A DNA stretch of 64,000 nucleotides from Clostridia bacterium (GCA_017504945.1 JAFVQJ010000018.1:1-64000), one strand, 5' to 3'; positions 49,987 through 59,268 are shown, counted from the stretch's first letter. The notes: generated by a model not told the origin, from the sequence alone. Numbers and translations: made by a program.

Positions 49987-51170
49987 CAGTCATACACTTC
50001 CGGCAAAATTTTCATAAATTCGATATTTCTGTAAGCCTCGTCCTCAAGCGTTTCGAAATCAACGGCCCTTTCCGCCTCGATTATCTCTTCAAGCTTGGGA
50101 TTGGTCTTGGGATGCCTTGGAGTAAATACGGTGCAGCAATCCTCGTATGGAAGGATAGAGGTCTCGAAGGTATCTATTTTTCTTGCTATTGAAACGATCT
50201 CGTTTTTGTCAAGACCGATAAGCGGCTTGAATATCGGCACCTTTGCCTCCGCCTCGGTGCATATCATTGCACCAAGTGTCTGTGATGCCACCTGACCGAG
50301 ACTTTCGCCGCTTATCAGACAGCCGCAGTTGTATTCAAGCGCCATGCGTGAGGCTATCCTCATCATCGAGCGTCTTAATATTATCGTTGAAAGCTCCTCG
50401 GGACAGTTGTCGCGGATCGCCTCCTGAATTTTGGTAAACGGAACTATATTCAAATTGAGCTTTTGCTCGTAGCCTGCAATTTTTTTGCAAAGAGTGATTA
50501 CCTTTTCCTTTGCAAGCTCGGAGGTGTAGGGATATGAGAAGAAATGAATACCGTCTACCCACATACCTCTTTTAGCCATCATATAGCCGGCAACGGGCGA
50601 GTCGATACCGCCGGAAATAAGCAAAAGACCTCTGCCGTTTGAGCCTGTCGGCATACCGCAGGCGCCCTCAAACTCGGTACAGCGCAAAAATGCGGAATTA
50701 TCTCTTATCTCAACGGTAACGGTAACGTCGGGATTATGCATATCTGCAGAGAGATGGGGATAATTGTTTAAAATAAACTCGCCGAAATGACTGCATATCT
50801 CGGGCGATTTAAGAGGAAATTTTTTGTCCGAGCGCTTGGCGTTTACCTTAAAGGTCTTGGCTCTCAAAAGATCCTCTCCGATGGCATCGTGAAGCGCCTC
50901 CTCAATAGCCCTTATATCCTTGGGAAGCTCGTATGCAAAGCTGAAATTTATTATTCCGAAGACCTTCGAAACGGCGCTTTTAACGGCGTCGAGATCGGCG
51001 TCGTCGTCCTTGAGTGAAATAACCGCGGTGGATTGAGCGGTATAGAAGTCAAAGCCGCCAAAGGGAGCGAGTGCCGCCTTTAACGATCTTAAGAGAAGTG
51101 CCTCAAAGTGATGCTTGTTAAGACCTTTAAGCGCCATCTCGCCGTATTTTAAAAGTATCGTCTTTTTCAT
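49986..51170 (-). CDS. thiI: tRNA 4-thiouridine synthase ThiI
   Basis: The 394-residue protein has an N-terminal ferredoxin-like and THUMP region (1-165) and an ATP-pyrophosphatase domain with the PP-loop LLISGGIDSPVAGY near 180-193. It lacks the C-terminal rhodanese domain, as in other Gram-positive ThiI. It adds sulfur at tRNA U8 and may feed thiamine synthesis. The sulfur donor is expected to be the adjacent cysteine desulfurase. GAGGAG precedes ATG 51170. The nifS-thiI-rlmD order makes an RNA-modification operon. Confidence 0.93.
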   Translation of the reverse strand: MKKTILLKYGEMALKGLNKHHFEALLLRSLKAALAPFGGFDFYTAQSTAVISLKDDDADLDAVKSAVSKVFGIINFSFAYELPKDIRAIEEALHDAIGEDLLRAKTFKVNAKRSDKKFPLKSPEICSHFGEFILNNYPHLSADMHNPDVTVTVEIRDNSAFLRCTEFEGACGMPTGSNGRGLLLISGGIDSPVAGYMMAKRGMWVDGIHFFSYPYTSELAKEKVITLCKKIAGYEQKLNLNIVPFTKIQEAIRDNCPEELSTIILRRSMMRIASRMALEYNCGCLISGESLGQVASQTLGAMICTEAEAKVPIFKPLIGLDKNEIVSIARKIDTFETSILPYEDCCTVFTPRHPKTNPKLEEIIEAERAVDFETLEDEAYRNIEFMKILPEVYD

Positions 51171-51181
51171 ATTAAAACTCC

Positions 51182-52318
51182 TCAGTGCTTTTTCTTGAAA
51201 TATTCAACGGCATCGGAAACGGCGCAGCAAAGCTTATCGATCTCGTCCTTGGTGTTTTGCATTCCGAAGCTTATTCTCACAGCCGATTTCTGCCTTTCGG
51301 GCGAGAGCCGCATGGCCTTTAAAACGGTTGAATGACCGCCCTTGTTCGAAGAACAGGCAGAGGCAGGGGAGAGGTAGATGTCGCGGTCCTGTAAAAACCT
51401 TACCAAAACCTCCGAGGGAATACCGATGACCGAAATATTCAAAACGGCGTGCGAGGAATTGTCGCAGGTATTGGAGCAGACACCGCCGATATCGTAAAGA
51501 CCCGAGAGCGCGTAGTAAAAAAGCTCGTCGTAATGAGCCTTTATTGCTGAAAGGTCCTTGAAGTGCTCCTCTATCGCCGCCTCGAGCGAGGCGATAGCGG
51601 GAACGTTTTCGGTGCCGCTTCTTAGCCCCTTTTCCTGACCTCCGCCAACGGTCAAGGGCTTTAATAGAACGTCCTTACTTGCAAAAAGCGCTCCAACGCC
51701 CTTTGCGGCGTTTATCTTGTGACCGCTTACCGAAATGAGATCGGCTTCCCTCGAAGAGGGAAGCTCCGTTTTGCCAAACGCCGCAACGCAGTCGGAGTGA
51801 ACAACTGCCTTTGCGCCGACTTTCTCGAGCGCGGGCTTTACCGCAAAGAGATCGTTTTTCGCGCCCGTTTCGTTGTTTATAAGCATAAGCGAAACGAAAA
51901 CGGTATTCTCGTCTATCTTGCTTTCGATCTCCTCTTTCGTTATTCTTCCGTCGCTGTCGGGCTCGAAGTAAGCTATCTCAAAAAAGTCTGCCCACTCCTT
52001 GAAAACGGCGGTAACGGATGCGTGCTCGGTAGAGGAAAGACAAACTCTTCCTCCGCGCCTTGCAAGCCTTTTCAAAACACCCGATATTGCAAGATTGTTT
52101 GCCTCGGTTCCGCTCGAGGTAAAGATCACCTCGCTTGGCGTAAAGCCCTTTGCAAGAGAAGCAAGCCTTTTTCTTGCGCTTTCCTCAATAGCTTTTGCAG
52201 CCTGACCGACCTTATGTATTGACGACGGGTTTCCGAAGCTCTCCTTCATAGCCTCAAGAGCCGCCTTTGCGGCGCTGTTGCAGACGGGAGTTGTCGCACC
52301 GTTATCGAAATAGATCAT
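51182..52318 (-). CDS. Cysteine desulfurase (NifS/IscS family)
   Basis: The 378-residue PLP enzyme converts cysteine to alanine and a protein persulfide. Signatures are YFDNGATTP at the start, SSGTEANNLAI near 70, the PLP Lys in SVSGHKINAAKG near 196 and the active-site Cys in SPASACSSNKGGHS near 325. ATG 52318 follows AAAGG about 10 nt upstream, and a GTG 9 bases earlier lies too close to that site. Its partner thiI suggests a role in tRNA thiolation rather than, or besides, Fe-S assembly. It has its own consensus promoter. Confidence 0.93.
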   Translation of the reverse strand: MIYFDNGATTPVCNSAAKAALEAMKESFGNPSSIHKVGQAAKAIEESARKRLASLAKGFTPSEVIFTSSGTEANNLAISGVLKRLARRGGRVCLSSTEHASVTAVFKEWADFFEIAYFEPDSDGRITKEEIESKIDENTVFVSLMLINNETGAKNDLFAVKPALEKVGAKAVVHSDCVAAFGKTELPSSREADLISVSGHKINAAKGVGALFASKDVLLKPLTVGGGQEKGLRSGTENVPAIASLEAAIEEHFKDLSAIKAHYDELFYYALSGLYDIGGVCSNTCDNSSHAVLNISVIGIPSEVLVRFLQDRDIYLSPASACSSNKGGHSTVLKAMRLSPERQKSAVRISFGMQNTKDEIDKLCCAVSDAVEYFKKKH

Positions 52319-52360
52319 AAATAACACTACCTTTGAAAATTACATATTAACTCAATATAT

Positions 52361-52389
52361 ATTCTATCACAAAACAGTATAAAAATCAA
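52361..52389 (-). promoter_or_regulatory. Sigma-A promoter for the nifS-thiI-rlmD operon
   Basis: On the minus strand TTGATT (52389-52384), a 17-nt spacer and TAGAAT (52366-52361). It is divergent from the next promoter and lies 42 bases before the start codon. Confidence 0.65.
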
Positions 52390-52421
52390 TTGTGTTTCTT
52401 ATCAAAAAACGTTAAAAGCTA

Positions 52422-52450
52422 TTGCATTTAAAATCAAATTTTATTATAAT
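52422..52450 (+). promoter_or_regulatory. Sigma-A type promoter
   Basis: TTGCAT, a 17-nt spacer and TATAAT (52445-52450), 41 bases before the URO-D-family gene. Confidence 0.65.
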
Positions 52451-52491
52451 ATTGCTAACCCCAAAAAAGTAAAGCAGAGCAGGTGTTTTAA

Positions 52492-53511
52492 ATGACCGTA
52501 AGAGAAAGAATGTTAAAGGTATTAAACTTCGAGAAGCCCGACAGATTGCCCGTTTTCGAGCTTTCGGGCTGGTGGGATAAGACCTATAAAAATTGGTTTG
52601 AGCAGGGAATAGATAAGGATGCCTTCTGGCGCGACAGCTACAGCTATATGGGAATGGATAAGCATCTGGGTCTGTTTATTCCCTCTGAAAATGAAAACTA
52701 CGATTATAAAGACGGCGCCGGCAATATCGAGAAGGAGTCCGATTACGAGCCCTTCAAGGAGCGTTGCCTTTTTCCGTCGGGCTACGTAAAGAAAAACGCC
52801 GAAATGTTTAAATTCGTGGCATACGGTCACGAGCGCGGCGACTATTCTGTATGGCTCAATTTTCAGGGCTTTTTCTGGTTTCCCCGCACAGTATTCGGAA
52901 TTGAGGGCCACCTCTACGCCTTTTACGATTTTCCCGACCTTATGAAGCGAATGAACGCCGAATATCTCGAGCATCTTATTGGTGAGCTCAACGACTATTT
53001 TGAGATAGATATACCCGATTTCGTCGTAATATCGGAGGATATGTCCTATAATCACGGCCCCATGTGCTCAAAGGAAACGTTTGACGAGTTTATTGCGCCC
53101 TACTACCGTCCCATAATGAAGATGTTCAAGGAACGCGGCATAAAGGTGCTTGTCGATACCGACGGCAACGCCACCGATATGATAGACTGGTTTTTGGAGC
53201 TTGGTGTCGACGGATTTACTCCCAACGAGCGCCGTGCAGGCACCGATATAGTAAAGATACGTGAAAAATATCCCGATCTTCTCCTGATGGGCGGCTTCGA
53301 CAAAAACATAATGAATCAGGGCGAGGAGGCAATAAGAGCCGAATTCGAGAGGATCTACCCCGTAATGTGTCAGGGCGGATATATCCCCGGATGCGACCAT
53401 CAGACTCCTCCGCAGGTATCCATTCACAACTACTTTGAATATCAGCGCGTTCAGCGTGAATACTGCAAAAAGGCGGCGGAAAACTTTATCGGAAAAGGTA
53501 AATGCAAATAA
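52492..53511 (+). CDS. Uroporphyrinogen decarboxylase-family protein
   Basis: The 339-residue TIM-barrel protein has the family's N-terminal TVRERMLKVLNFEKPDRLPV and C-terminal parts such as LLMGGFDKNIMNQG and PGCDHQTPPQVSIHNY. The His/Cys-containing C-terminus suggests the methyltransferase branch (MtaA/CmuA-like, using corrinoid or methyl-CoM-type substrates) or a related decarboxylase, not heme synthesis, since no heme genes are nearby. The ribosome site AGGTG is moderate. It is probably a single-gene transcript. The physiological substrate is unknown. Confidence 0.82.
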   Translation: MTVRERMLKVLNFEKPDRLPVFELSGWWDKTYKNWFEQGIDKDAFWRDSYSYMGMDKHLGLFIPSENENYDYKDGAGNIEKESDYEPFKERCLFPSGYVKKNAEMFKFVAYGHERGDYSVWLNFQGFFWFPRTVFGIEGHLYAFYDFPDLMKRMNAEYLEHLIGELNDYFEIDIPDFVVISEDMSYNHGPMCSKETFDEFIAPYYRPIMKMFKERGIKVLVDTDGNATDMIDWFLELGVDGFTPNERRAGTDIVKIREKYPDLLLMGGFDKNIMNQGEEAIRAEFERIYPVMCQGGYIPGCDHQTPPQVSIHNYFEYQRVQREYCKKAAENFIGKGKCK

Positions 53512-53568
53512 AAAGCCGAAAAAAGACAATAAAAACCGAATAAAAGTGAAATATTTTTAATTTACCCC

Positions 53569-53597
53569 TTGCTTTTTTTGAAAATATACTGTATAAT
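53569..53597 (+). promoter_or_regulatory. Sigma-A promoter for rplS
   Basis: TTGCTT, a 17-nt spacer and TATAAT (53592-53597), 72 bases before the L19 start codon. Confidence 0.7.
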
Positions 53598-53599
53598 AT

Positions 53600-53655
53600 T
53601 AAGGCTAAAACTCGGACAGTCCTCTGCAATGCTCTGCACGAATGTCGCGGGAAAA
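53600..53655 (+). promoter_or_regulatory. Candidate ribosomal protein L19 leader
   Basis: The short untranslated region before rplS contains GGACAGTCC and GCAATGCTCTGC-type short inverted repeats and sits where a Firmicutes L19 autoregulatory leader is known. The structure was not folded, so the call rests on position and a few possible stems. Confidence 0.35.
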
Positions 53656-53669
53656 ACGGAGGAATAAAA

Positions 53670-54014
53670 ATGAGTGACATTATCGCAAACTTCACAAAAG
53701 AGCAGATGAAATCCGAGATCACCCCTTTCAACATTGGTGACACGGTAAGGCTTTCCCTTAAAATTAAGGAAGGAAGCAGAGAAAGAATTCAGGTATTCGA
53801 GGGTACTGTAATCGCAAGAAGCGGCAGCGGAATTTCCGAAACCTTCAAGGTTCGCAGAGTTTCCTACGGCGTAGGCGTTGAAAAGACCTTCCCGATCCAC
53901 TCTCCCAACATTGAGAAGATCGAGGTTACCAGAAAAGGTAAAGTCAGACGTTCCAAGCTTTACTATCTCAGAGACAGAGCTGGCAAAGCCGCAAAGACCA
54001 AAGAGCAGATATAA
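53670..54014 (+). CDS. rplS: 50S ribosomal protein L19
   Basis: The 114-residue protein shows [28 protein letters not shown]-type L19 features: the acidic-to-basic beta core, [20 protein letters not shown] near 43-62, [15 protein letters not shown] near 68-82 and the basic end [13 protein letters not shown]19 lies at the 30S-50S bridge. It heads a conserved rplS-lepB-rbgA-rnhB block. A terminator follows and would reduce readthrough into lepB. Confidence 0.96.
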   Translation: MSDIIANFTKEQMKSEITPFNIGDTVRLSLKIKEGSRERIQVFEGTVIARSGSGISETFKVRRVSYGVGVEKTFPIHSPNIEKIEVTRKGKVRRSKLYYLRDRAGKAAKTKEQI

Positions 54015-54023
54015 CCTTACGCA

Positions 54024-54056
54024 AAGGGGGCTTTTCCGAAAGTCCCCTTTTTCATT
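54024..54056 (+). terminator. Terminator after rplS
   Basis: AAAGGGGGCTT and AAGTCCCCTTT form an 11-bp stem with one G-T pair and a TTCCGA loop, followed by T-rich sequence. Partial readthrough could supply lepB. Confidence 0.8.
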
Positions 54057-54077
54057 TTTTTAAGGCGGTGAAAAATT

Positions 54078-54977
54078 ATGGAAAATAACGGAGAAAAATT
54101 CGAAAAAACTGCAGAAATTTCCGTAAATAACGGGGCACAAAGCGCTGAAAACGCGCCCACCGCAGTGCTGCCCGAATCGGATGCTACCGTCGAGGCAGGA
54201 GATCTCGTTTCCTTCGTTCCGAAAAGGAACGAAGGCGAAACCGTGGTATTTACCGAAAACGCTCCCGCCGCAGAGCAAAACGAGCAGGAGAGCGCCTATT
54301 ATAAAGAATACGAAAAGGCTCAAACCGAGCGGGCGGACGAATTTACCGAAAAAATATACTCCAACCTCACGTTAGATGAGGAAGAGGAGCAAAAGGAAGA
54401 GGAAAAGGCAGCAAGGGAGAAGGTTGCCGAGAGTAAAAGGTCGGGCAATTTCATTTTCGATTGCATTGAAATGCTCGTGATCTCCGTTGTTTTCGTCATC
54501 ACCCTCTTTACCTTCGGCGTGCGTAACGTATTCGTTGACGGCCACTCGATGACTCCCACCCTCAACGATAAGGATATGCTCCTTATAACTGACGTTGCAA
54601 GCTATAATTACGGCGATATAATAGTTTTCGTTCCCGAGGGCTATATGCACGACTACCGCCTGCAGAAGCCGTTTATAAAGAGAGTAATTGCCCTTGAAGG
54701 CGACGAGGTAGTTGTCGACTATATCGAAAACACCGTTTACGTTAACGGCGTAGCGCTCGATGAGCCCTATATCGGCGACGTAATAATGAACAGCATGGAC
54801 GACGATACCGAATATCCCTTCACCGTTCCCGAGAACCATATCTTTTTTATGGGCGATAACCGAAACGGCAGCTGGGACAGCCGCGCCACAGCAGTCGGCA
54901 CCGTTGATGAGCGTCACATAATGGGCAAGGTGATTTTGCGCCTTTTCCCGTTTGACAGCTTCGGAAGGGTAGACTGA
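54078..54977 (+). CDS. lepB: Signal peptidase I
   Basis: The 299-residue type I signal peptidase has one membrane helix near 128-150, the catalytic Ser in GHSMTPTL near 155-162, the catalytic Lys in IKRVIALEGD near 197-206 and the late box GDNRNGSWDSR near 258-268. Its N-terminal 125 residues form an unusually long, strongly acidic, Glu/Ala-rich cytoplasmic region absent from typical Gram-positive SipS. GGCGG lies upstream of ATG 54078. It cleaves signal peptides of secreted proteins, including the lipid-free exports of this cell. Confidence 0.93.
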   Translation: MENNGEKFEKTAEISVNNGAQSAENAPTAVLPESDATVEAGDLVSFVPKRNEGETVVFTENAPAAEQNEQESAYYKEYEKAQTERADEFTEKIYSNLTLDEEEEQKEEEKAAREKVAESKRSGNFIFDCIEMLVISVVFVITLFTFGVRNVFVDGHSMTPTLNDKDMLLITDVASYNYGDIIVFVPEGYMHDYRLQKPFIKRVIALEGDEVVVDYIENTVYVNGVALDEPYIGDVIMNSMDDDTEYPFTVPENHIFFMGDNRNGSWDSRATAVGTVDERHIMGKVILRLFPFDSFGRVD

Positions 54978-54979
54978 CT

Positions 54980-55840
54980 ATGAGCGATATAGATAACATA
55001 AACTGGTTTCCGGGGCATATGGCGAAAACTCGCCGAATGATAGAGGAGACCGTAAGTAAGTGCGACCTCGTGGCAGAGGTAGTTGATGCAAGAATTCCCA
55101 AAAGCAGCAGTAACGGCTATTTAAAGCAGTTTATCGAGAATAAACCGAGAATAATAATTTTAAATAAAAGCGATCTGGCAGACGCTGCCGCCACAGATAA
55201 ATGGAAAAATAAGCTCAGCTCCGAGGGGCTTTACCCCATAATTACCGATTGCAAGAGCAAAAAGGGCTTAAATTCCTTCTTTCCGCTCGTCGCCGAGCTT
55301 TTGAAGGAAAAGCAGGAGCGCTTAAAGGCAAGAAACCTCACGGGAATAACGACCAGAATAATGGTGGTTGGCATCCCAAACTGCGGAAAATCCACCTTTA
55401 TAAACGCGATATCGGGCAGAAGCGTAGCCAAGGCGGAGGACCGTCCGGGCGTCACGCGTGACGTTCAGCTCGTACACCTTAAAAACGGTATAGACCTTTT
55501 CGATATGCCCGGAATGCTTATGCCCAAAATACCCGATGCCGAATCGGCAATAAAGCTTGCGGTAACGGGTGCTGTGGGCGAAAACGCCTTCGACGTTACC
55601 GAGCTTGCCCTCAAGTTTTGCGGACTTATGCAAAAAACGGCGCCGAAAGCGCTTGAGGAACGCTACAAAATAGCGATAAAAGAGGAAAATACACCGCTTG
55701 AAATATTATCGGAAATAGCAAAAAAACGCGGATTTTTAATAAAGGGCGGCGAGCTTGATTTTGAGCGCACCGCAATAATATTGCTCGACGAATTCCGCGG
55801 CGGAAAGCTCGGAAGAATAACTCTTGACGAAGCAGAGTGA
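54980..55840 (+). CDS. rbgA: Ribosome biogenesis GTPase RbgA (YlqF)
   Basis: The 286-residue circularly permuted GTPase acts in late 50S assembly. It begins NINWFPGHMAKTRR, has G4 NKSDL near 57, then G1 GIPNCGKSTFINA near 130-142, G2 GVTR near 160 and G3 DMPG near 177, followed by a C-terminal helical domain. The order rplS, rbgA, rnhB is conserved with Bacillus. It begins 2 bases after lepB. Confidence 0.94.
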   Translation: MSDIDNINWFPGHMAKTRRMIEETVSKCDLVAEVVDARIPKSSSNGYLKQFIENKPRIIILNKSDLADAAATDKWKNKLSSEGLYPIITDCKSKKGLNSFFPLVAELLKEKQERLKARNLTGITTRIMVVGIPNCGKSTFINAISGRSVAKAEDRPGVTRDVQLVHLKNGIDLFDMPGMLMPKIPDAESAIKLAVTGAVGENAFDVTELALKFCGLMQKTAPKALEERYKIAIKEENTPLEILSEIAKKRGFLIKGGELDFERTAIILLDEFRGGKLGRITLDEAE

Positions 55841-55845
55841 TAAAT

Positions 55846-56805
55846 ATGGCAGATATGTGGCAATACGAAAAAGAGGCAATGAGCTATAATTATAAGCTCA
55901 TCGCAGGCATCGACGAAGCGGGCAGAGGCCCACTTTGCGGTCCCGTATGTGCCGCCGCCGTAATACTTCCCTTCGAGGTCGATATACCCGGACTTAACGA
56001 CTCGAAAAAGCTCACCGAGAAAAAACGCGAGGAGCTTTATCCGCAAATAATAGAGAAGGCTGTCGCATACGGCGTAGCCTTTGCCACTCCCGAGGAGATA
56101 GACGAGTTAAATATTCTAAACGCTACCTTTCTCGCAATGAGAAGAGCGGTAGATATGCTCTCTGTAAGACCCGACATACTTTTTGTCGACGGCAACCGCA
56201 TAAGAAATCAGGAAATTGAGGCAAAGCTTATTGTAAAGGGCGATTCCTTGTCGGCAAGCATTGCCGCGGCGTCTATCGTTGCCAAGGTAACGAGGGACAG
56301 ATATATGACTGAGCTTTCCGAGCAATATCCCGAATATATGCTTTCAAAGCATAAGGGATATCCTACCGCAGAGCATTACGAAATACTTGCAAAGTACGGC
56401 GTTGCGCCCTTTTACCGTAAGAGCTTTTTAAAGAATATCGACAGAGCAAAGAGCAAAGCCGAGCACGGCAAAGCGGGAGAGGAAGCGGCTTGCCGCCATC
56501 TCACCGAAAAAGGCTTTGAAATAGTTGAGAGAAACTACCGCTTCAAAAAAAGCGAGATAGATATAATAGCCAAAAAGGATAACGGACTTTTTGCCGTTGA
56601 GGTAAAAACGCGAAGCTCCGAAAAATACGGCAGACCTGCCGACTTCGTGACCGATGCTCAACAGGAGCGCATAATCGAAGCGGCAAGACACTACCGAGCC
56701 GAGCGTTATCCCGAATACAGCTTACACTACGACATTATCGAGGTCTTGCTCGACAGCGAGGGAAGACCCGAAAAAATAAACCGTCTTGCAGGCGGATTTT
56801 GCTGA
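55846..56805 (+). CDS. rnhB: RNase HII fused to a YraN (UPF0102) endonuclease-like domain
   Basis: The 319-residue protein joins two normally separate proteins. Residues about 15-205 are RNase HII: GIDEAGRGPLCGPV near 21-34 (catalytic Asp/Glu), NDSKKLT near 49, ADILFVDGN-like DILFVDGN near 113 and KVTRDR near 148. Residues about 207-319 are YraN-like: GKAGEEAACRHLTEKGF, then RFKKSEIDIIAK and FAVEVKTRSS, the PD-D/ExK-type core. In many genomes rnhB and yraN are adjacent, so a fusion is plausible. ATG 55846 lacks a strong ribosome site, and GTG 55837 overlapping the rbgA stop is an alternative. Confidence 0.92.
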   Translation: MADMWQYEKEAMSYNYKLIAGIDEAGRGPLCGPVCAAAVILPFEVDIPGLNDSKKLTEKKREELYPQIIEKAVAYGVAFATPEEIDELNILNATFLAMRRAVDMLSVRPDILFVDGNRIRNQEIEAKLIVKGDSLSASIAAASIVAKVTRDRYMTELSEQYPEYMLSKHKGYPTAEHYEILAKYGVAPFYRKSFLKNIDRAKSKAEHGKAGEEAACRHLTEKGFEIVERNYRFKKSEIDIIAKKDNGLFAVEVKTRSSEKYGRPADFVTDAQQERIIEAARHYRAERYPEYSLHYDIIEVLLDSEGRPEKINRLAGGFC

Positions 56806-56818
56806 AAGGATGAGATAA

Positions 56819-57757
56819 ATGTATAATCTGTTTGATCTCCACTGCGACACAGCAACAGAAATGTTTGCAAAGAAGCAGTTTTTGATGAGTAACGACCTTA
56901 ACATTTCCTTAAATCAAAGAAGGAATATAGAAAAATATATTCAGACCTTTGCATTTTGGACTAAGGAGGACGAAAATACCTCAAAGCCGCGCTTCAAGAG
57001 CTTTACCGAGTGCTATGCCTACTTTATGAAGGAATGTATCAAAAACAGCGATTCCGTTACCATAATCGCCGATAAAAGCGACCTTGAGGGAATAAAGTCA
57101 AACGGCAAAACCGGCATAATCCTTGCCATCGAGGGCGGCGGTGTTTTGGAGGGAAAGCCCGAGAACGTCGAAAAGCTTTATAAAAGCGGCATAAAGATGA
57201 TAACGCTTACATGGAACCTCAAAAACGAGCTTTCGGGCGGTGTGCTCGACGAGGTCGAGAGCGGTCTTACCGAAACGGGTAAGAGCGTAATCGGCGAGAT
57301 GGAGCGCCTCGGAATGATAGTCGACGTTTCTCACATCTCCGATAAGGGCTTTGAGGACGTTTGCAAGACCGCCAAAAAGCCTTTTATCGCAAGCCACTCA
57401 AATTCAAGAGCGCTCTGCGGTCATAAGCGCAACATTACTGACGATATGTTCAAGGAAATAGTAAGCCGCGGCGGTATCGTTGGAATAAATCTCTATTCTA
57501 AATTCCTTTCGGAAAAGGAAAGCACGACCGTATCCGACGTGCTTGCCCATATAGACCGCTTCTTAAAGCTCGGCGGCGAAAAAACGGTTGCCTTCGGCAC
57601 CGATTTCGACGGAGTTGAAAATCAACTTCCCGCAGAGCTTCCAAAGCTTGAAAATATGCACGTAATGGCAAAGCTTCTCGAGCAGAGCTACGGTAAGGAG
57701 CTTGCCGAGGATATAATGTTCAATAACGCCAACCGCTTTTTCCTGAAGCACATATAA
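56819..57757 (+). CDS. Membrane dipeptidase (peptidase family M19)
   Basis: The 312-residue TIM-barrel zinc enzyme has the first metal motif FDLHCDT near residue 5-11, the bridging Glu in LAIEGGG near 101-107, the His in VDVSHISD near 168-175, SHSNSRALCGHKRN near 194-207, and GTDFDG near 261-266. It cleaves dipeptides and, in the family, some beta-lactams. AAAGGATGAG precedes ATG 56819. It lies 13 bases upstream of thrC, so the two may be cotranscribed, possibly for amino-acid supply. Confidence 0.9.
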   Translation: MYNLFDLHCDTATEMFAKKQFLMSNDLNISLNQRRNIEKYIQTFAFWTKEDENTSKPRFKSFTECYAYFMKECIKNSDSVTIIADKSDLEGIKSNGKTGIILAIEGGGVLEGKPENVEKLYKSGIKMITLTWNLKNELSGGVLDEVESGLTETGKSVIGEMERLGMIVDVSHISDKGFEDVCKTAKKPFIASHSNSRALCGHKRNITDDMFKEIVSRGGIVGINLYSKFLSEKESTTVSDVLAHIDRFLKLGGEKTVAFGTDFDGVENQLPAELPKLENMHVMAKLLEQSYGKELAEDIMFNNANRFFLKHI

Positions 57758-57770
57758 CGGAGGAATTCAA

Positions 57771-59246
57771 ATGTATATCAGCACAAGAGGACACGCCGAA
57801 AAAATAACCGCATCGCAGGCAATAGTTGCGGGCATCGCGCCCGACGGCGGTCTTTACGTTCCCGAGAGCTTTCCCAAATACAGTGAGCTCGATATTTCAA
57901 ATCTTTGCGACCTCGATTATAAAGGCCGCGCAAAATATATTCTTTCCGAGCTTCTCGACGATTTTACCGACGACGAGATAGCAAGCTGCGTAAACAATGC
58001 ATACGGCAACGGAAAGTTTCCCGAGGCGGTAGCCCCCATTGCTCCCGTTTCGGAAAATCTCTGGTCCTTGGAGCTTTGGCACGGTCCCACCTGTGCCTTT
58101 AAGGATATGGCGCTTCAAATACTCCCTCATCTTATGACCACCGCAATGAAGAAAAACGGAACCGATAAAAAGGTGCTTATTCTCGTTGCCACCAGCGGCG
58201 ACACGGGCAAGGCGGCGTTAGAGGGCTTTAAGGACGTTGAGGGCACCAAGATAATCACCTTCTTCCCCGAGGAGGGTGTAAGCAAGGTACAGAAGCTTCA
58301 GATGACCACTCAGGAGGGCAAAAACGTAAACGTTTTCGGCGTTTACGGCAATTTCGACGACGTTCAGACGGCTGTTAAAAAAATATTCGTAGATAAGAAG
58401 ATAATAGACGAGATCGCCGAGAAGGGCTACACCTTCTCATCGGCAAACTCAATAAACTGGGGAAGACTCGTTCCGCAGATAGTCTATTATTTCTCCGCAT
58501 ACTGCGATCTTGTAAATTCGGGATTTATCGGCATCGGCGACGAGATCGAATTCTGCGTTCCCACGGGCAACTTCGGCAATATTCTCGCAGGCTATTACGC
58601 CAGAAAGATGGGACTTCCCGTAAAGCGCTTTATCTGCGCATCAAATGCGAATAACGTCCTCACCGACTTTATCACCACCGGTAAATATTCAAAGTGCAGA
58701 GATTTCTACACCACGATTAGTCCCTCGATGGATATTCTCATTTCGAGCAATCTCGAGCGTCTTTTGTTTGATTTGAGCGACAATAACGCCGAGGAGACCG
58801 CTGCTCTTATGGAAGAGCTCAATAAGAGAGGCAGCTATTCGATATCCGAAGGGCTTAAAGAAAAGCTTCAGTCGCTCTTTGCGGCAGGCAGCTTAAACGA
58901 CGAAAAGACGATGCAGGAGATAAAGGCAAGATACACCGATGACAATTATCTTTGCGATACTCATACCGCAGTTGCACTCGGCGTTTACCGTCAGGTAGGC
59001 GATAAAGATACCACCACCGTTATCGTCTCCACCGCCGACCCCTACAAATTCAACTATCCCGTTTTGAAGGCGATAGGCGCCCCGATAAACGACAGTATGA
59101 ACGAATTTATGCTCGTTGACGAGCTTGCGAGATTTACAAAAACCAAAATTCCCGCACAGATAAGCTCGTTAAAAACCAAAGAGGTTCGCTTTAACGAGAA
59201 GATAGCGAAATACGGAATAGCAAATAAGGTACGCGAATCGATATAA
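57771..59246 (+). CDS. thrC: Threonine synthase
   Basis: The 491-residue PLP enzyme converts O-phosphohomoserine to threonine. The N-terminus has TRGHAEKITASQAIVAGIAPDGGLYVPE, and the PLP Lys is in ELWHGPTCAFKDMALQ near 101-116. ATSGDTGKAALEGF near 139, a phosphate-binding SANSINWGRLVPQ near 224, and PTGNFGNILAGYYA near 264 follow. GGAGG precedes ATG 57771. No other threonine-pathway gene is nearby. Confidence 0.95.
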   Translation: MYISTRGHAEKITASQAIVAGIAPDGGLYVPESFPKYSELDISNLCDLDYKGRAKYILSELLDDFTDDEIASCVNNAYGNGKFPEAVAPIAPVSENLWSLELWHGPTCAFKDMALQILPHLMTTAMKKNGTDKKVLILVATSGDTGKAALEGFKDVEGTKIITFFPEEGVSKVQKLQMTTQEGKNVNVFGVYGNFDDVQTAVKKIFVDKKIIDEIAEKGYTFSSANSINWGRLVPQIVYYFSAYCDLVNSGFIGIGDEIEFCVPTGNFGNILAGYYARKMGLPVKRFICASNANNVLTDFITTGKYSKCRDFYTTISPSMDILISSNLERLLFDLSDNNAEETAALMEELNKRGSYSISEGLKEKLQSLFAAGSLNDEKTMQEIKARYTDDNYLCDTHTAVALGVYRQVGDKDTTTVIVSTADPYKFNYPVLKAIGAPINDSMNEFMLVDELARFTKTKIPAQISSLKTKEVRFNEKIAKYGIANKVRESI

Positions 59247-59252
59247 TATGTA

Positions 59253-59268
59253 GCTTCCTTTCGGAAGC
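59253..59268. terminator. Short hairpin between convergent genes
   Basis: GCTTCC, a TTTC loop and GGAAGC form a 6-bp stem between the convergent thrC and DUF1540 genes. There is no T-run on either strand, so a termination role is uncertain. Confidence 0.35.
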
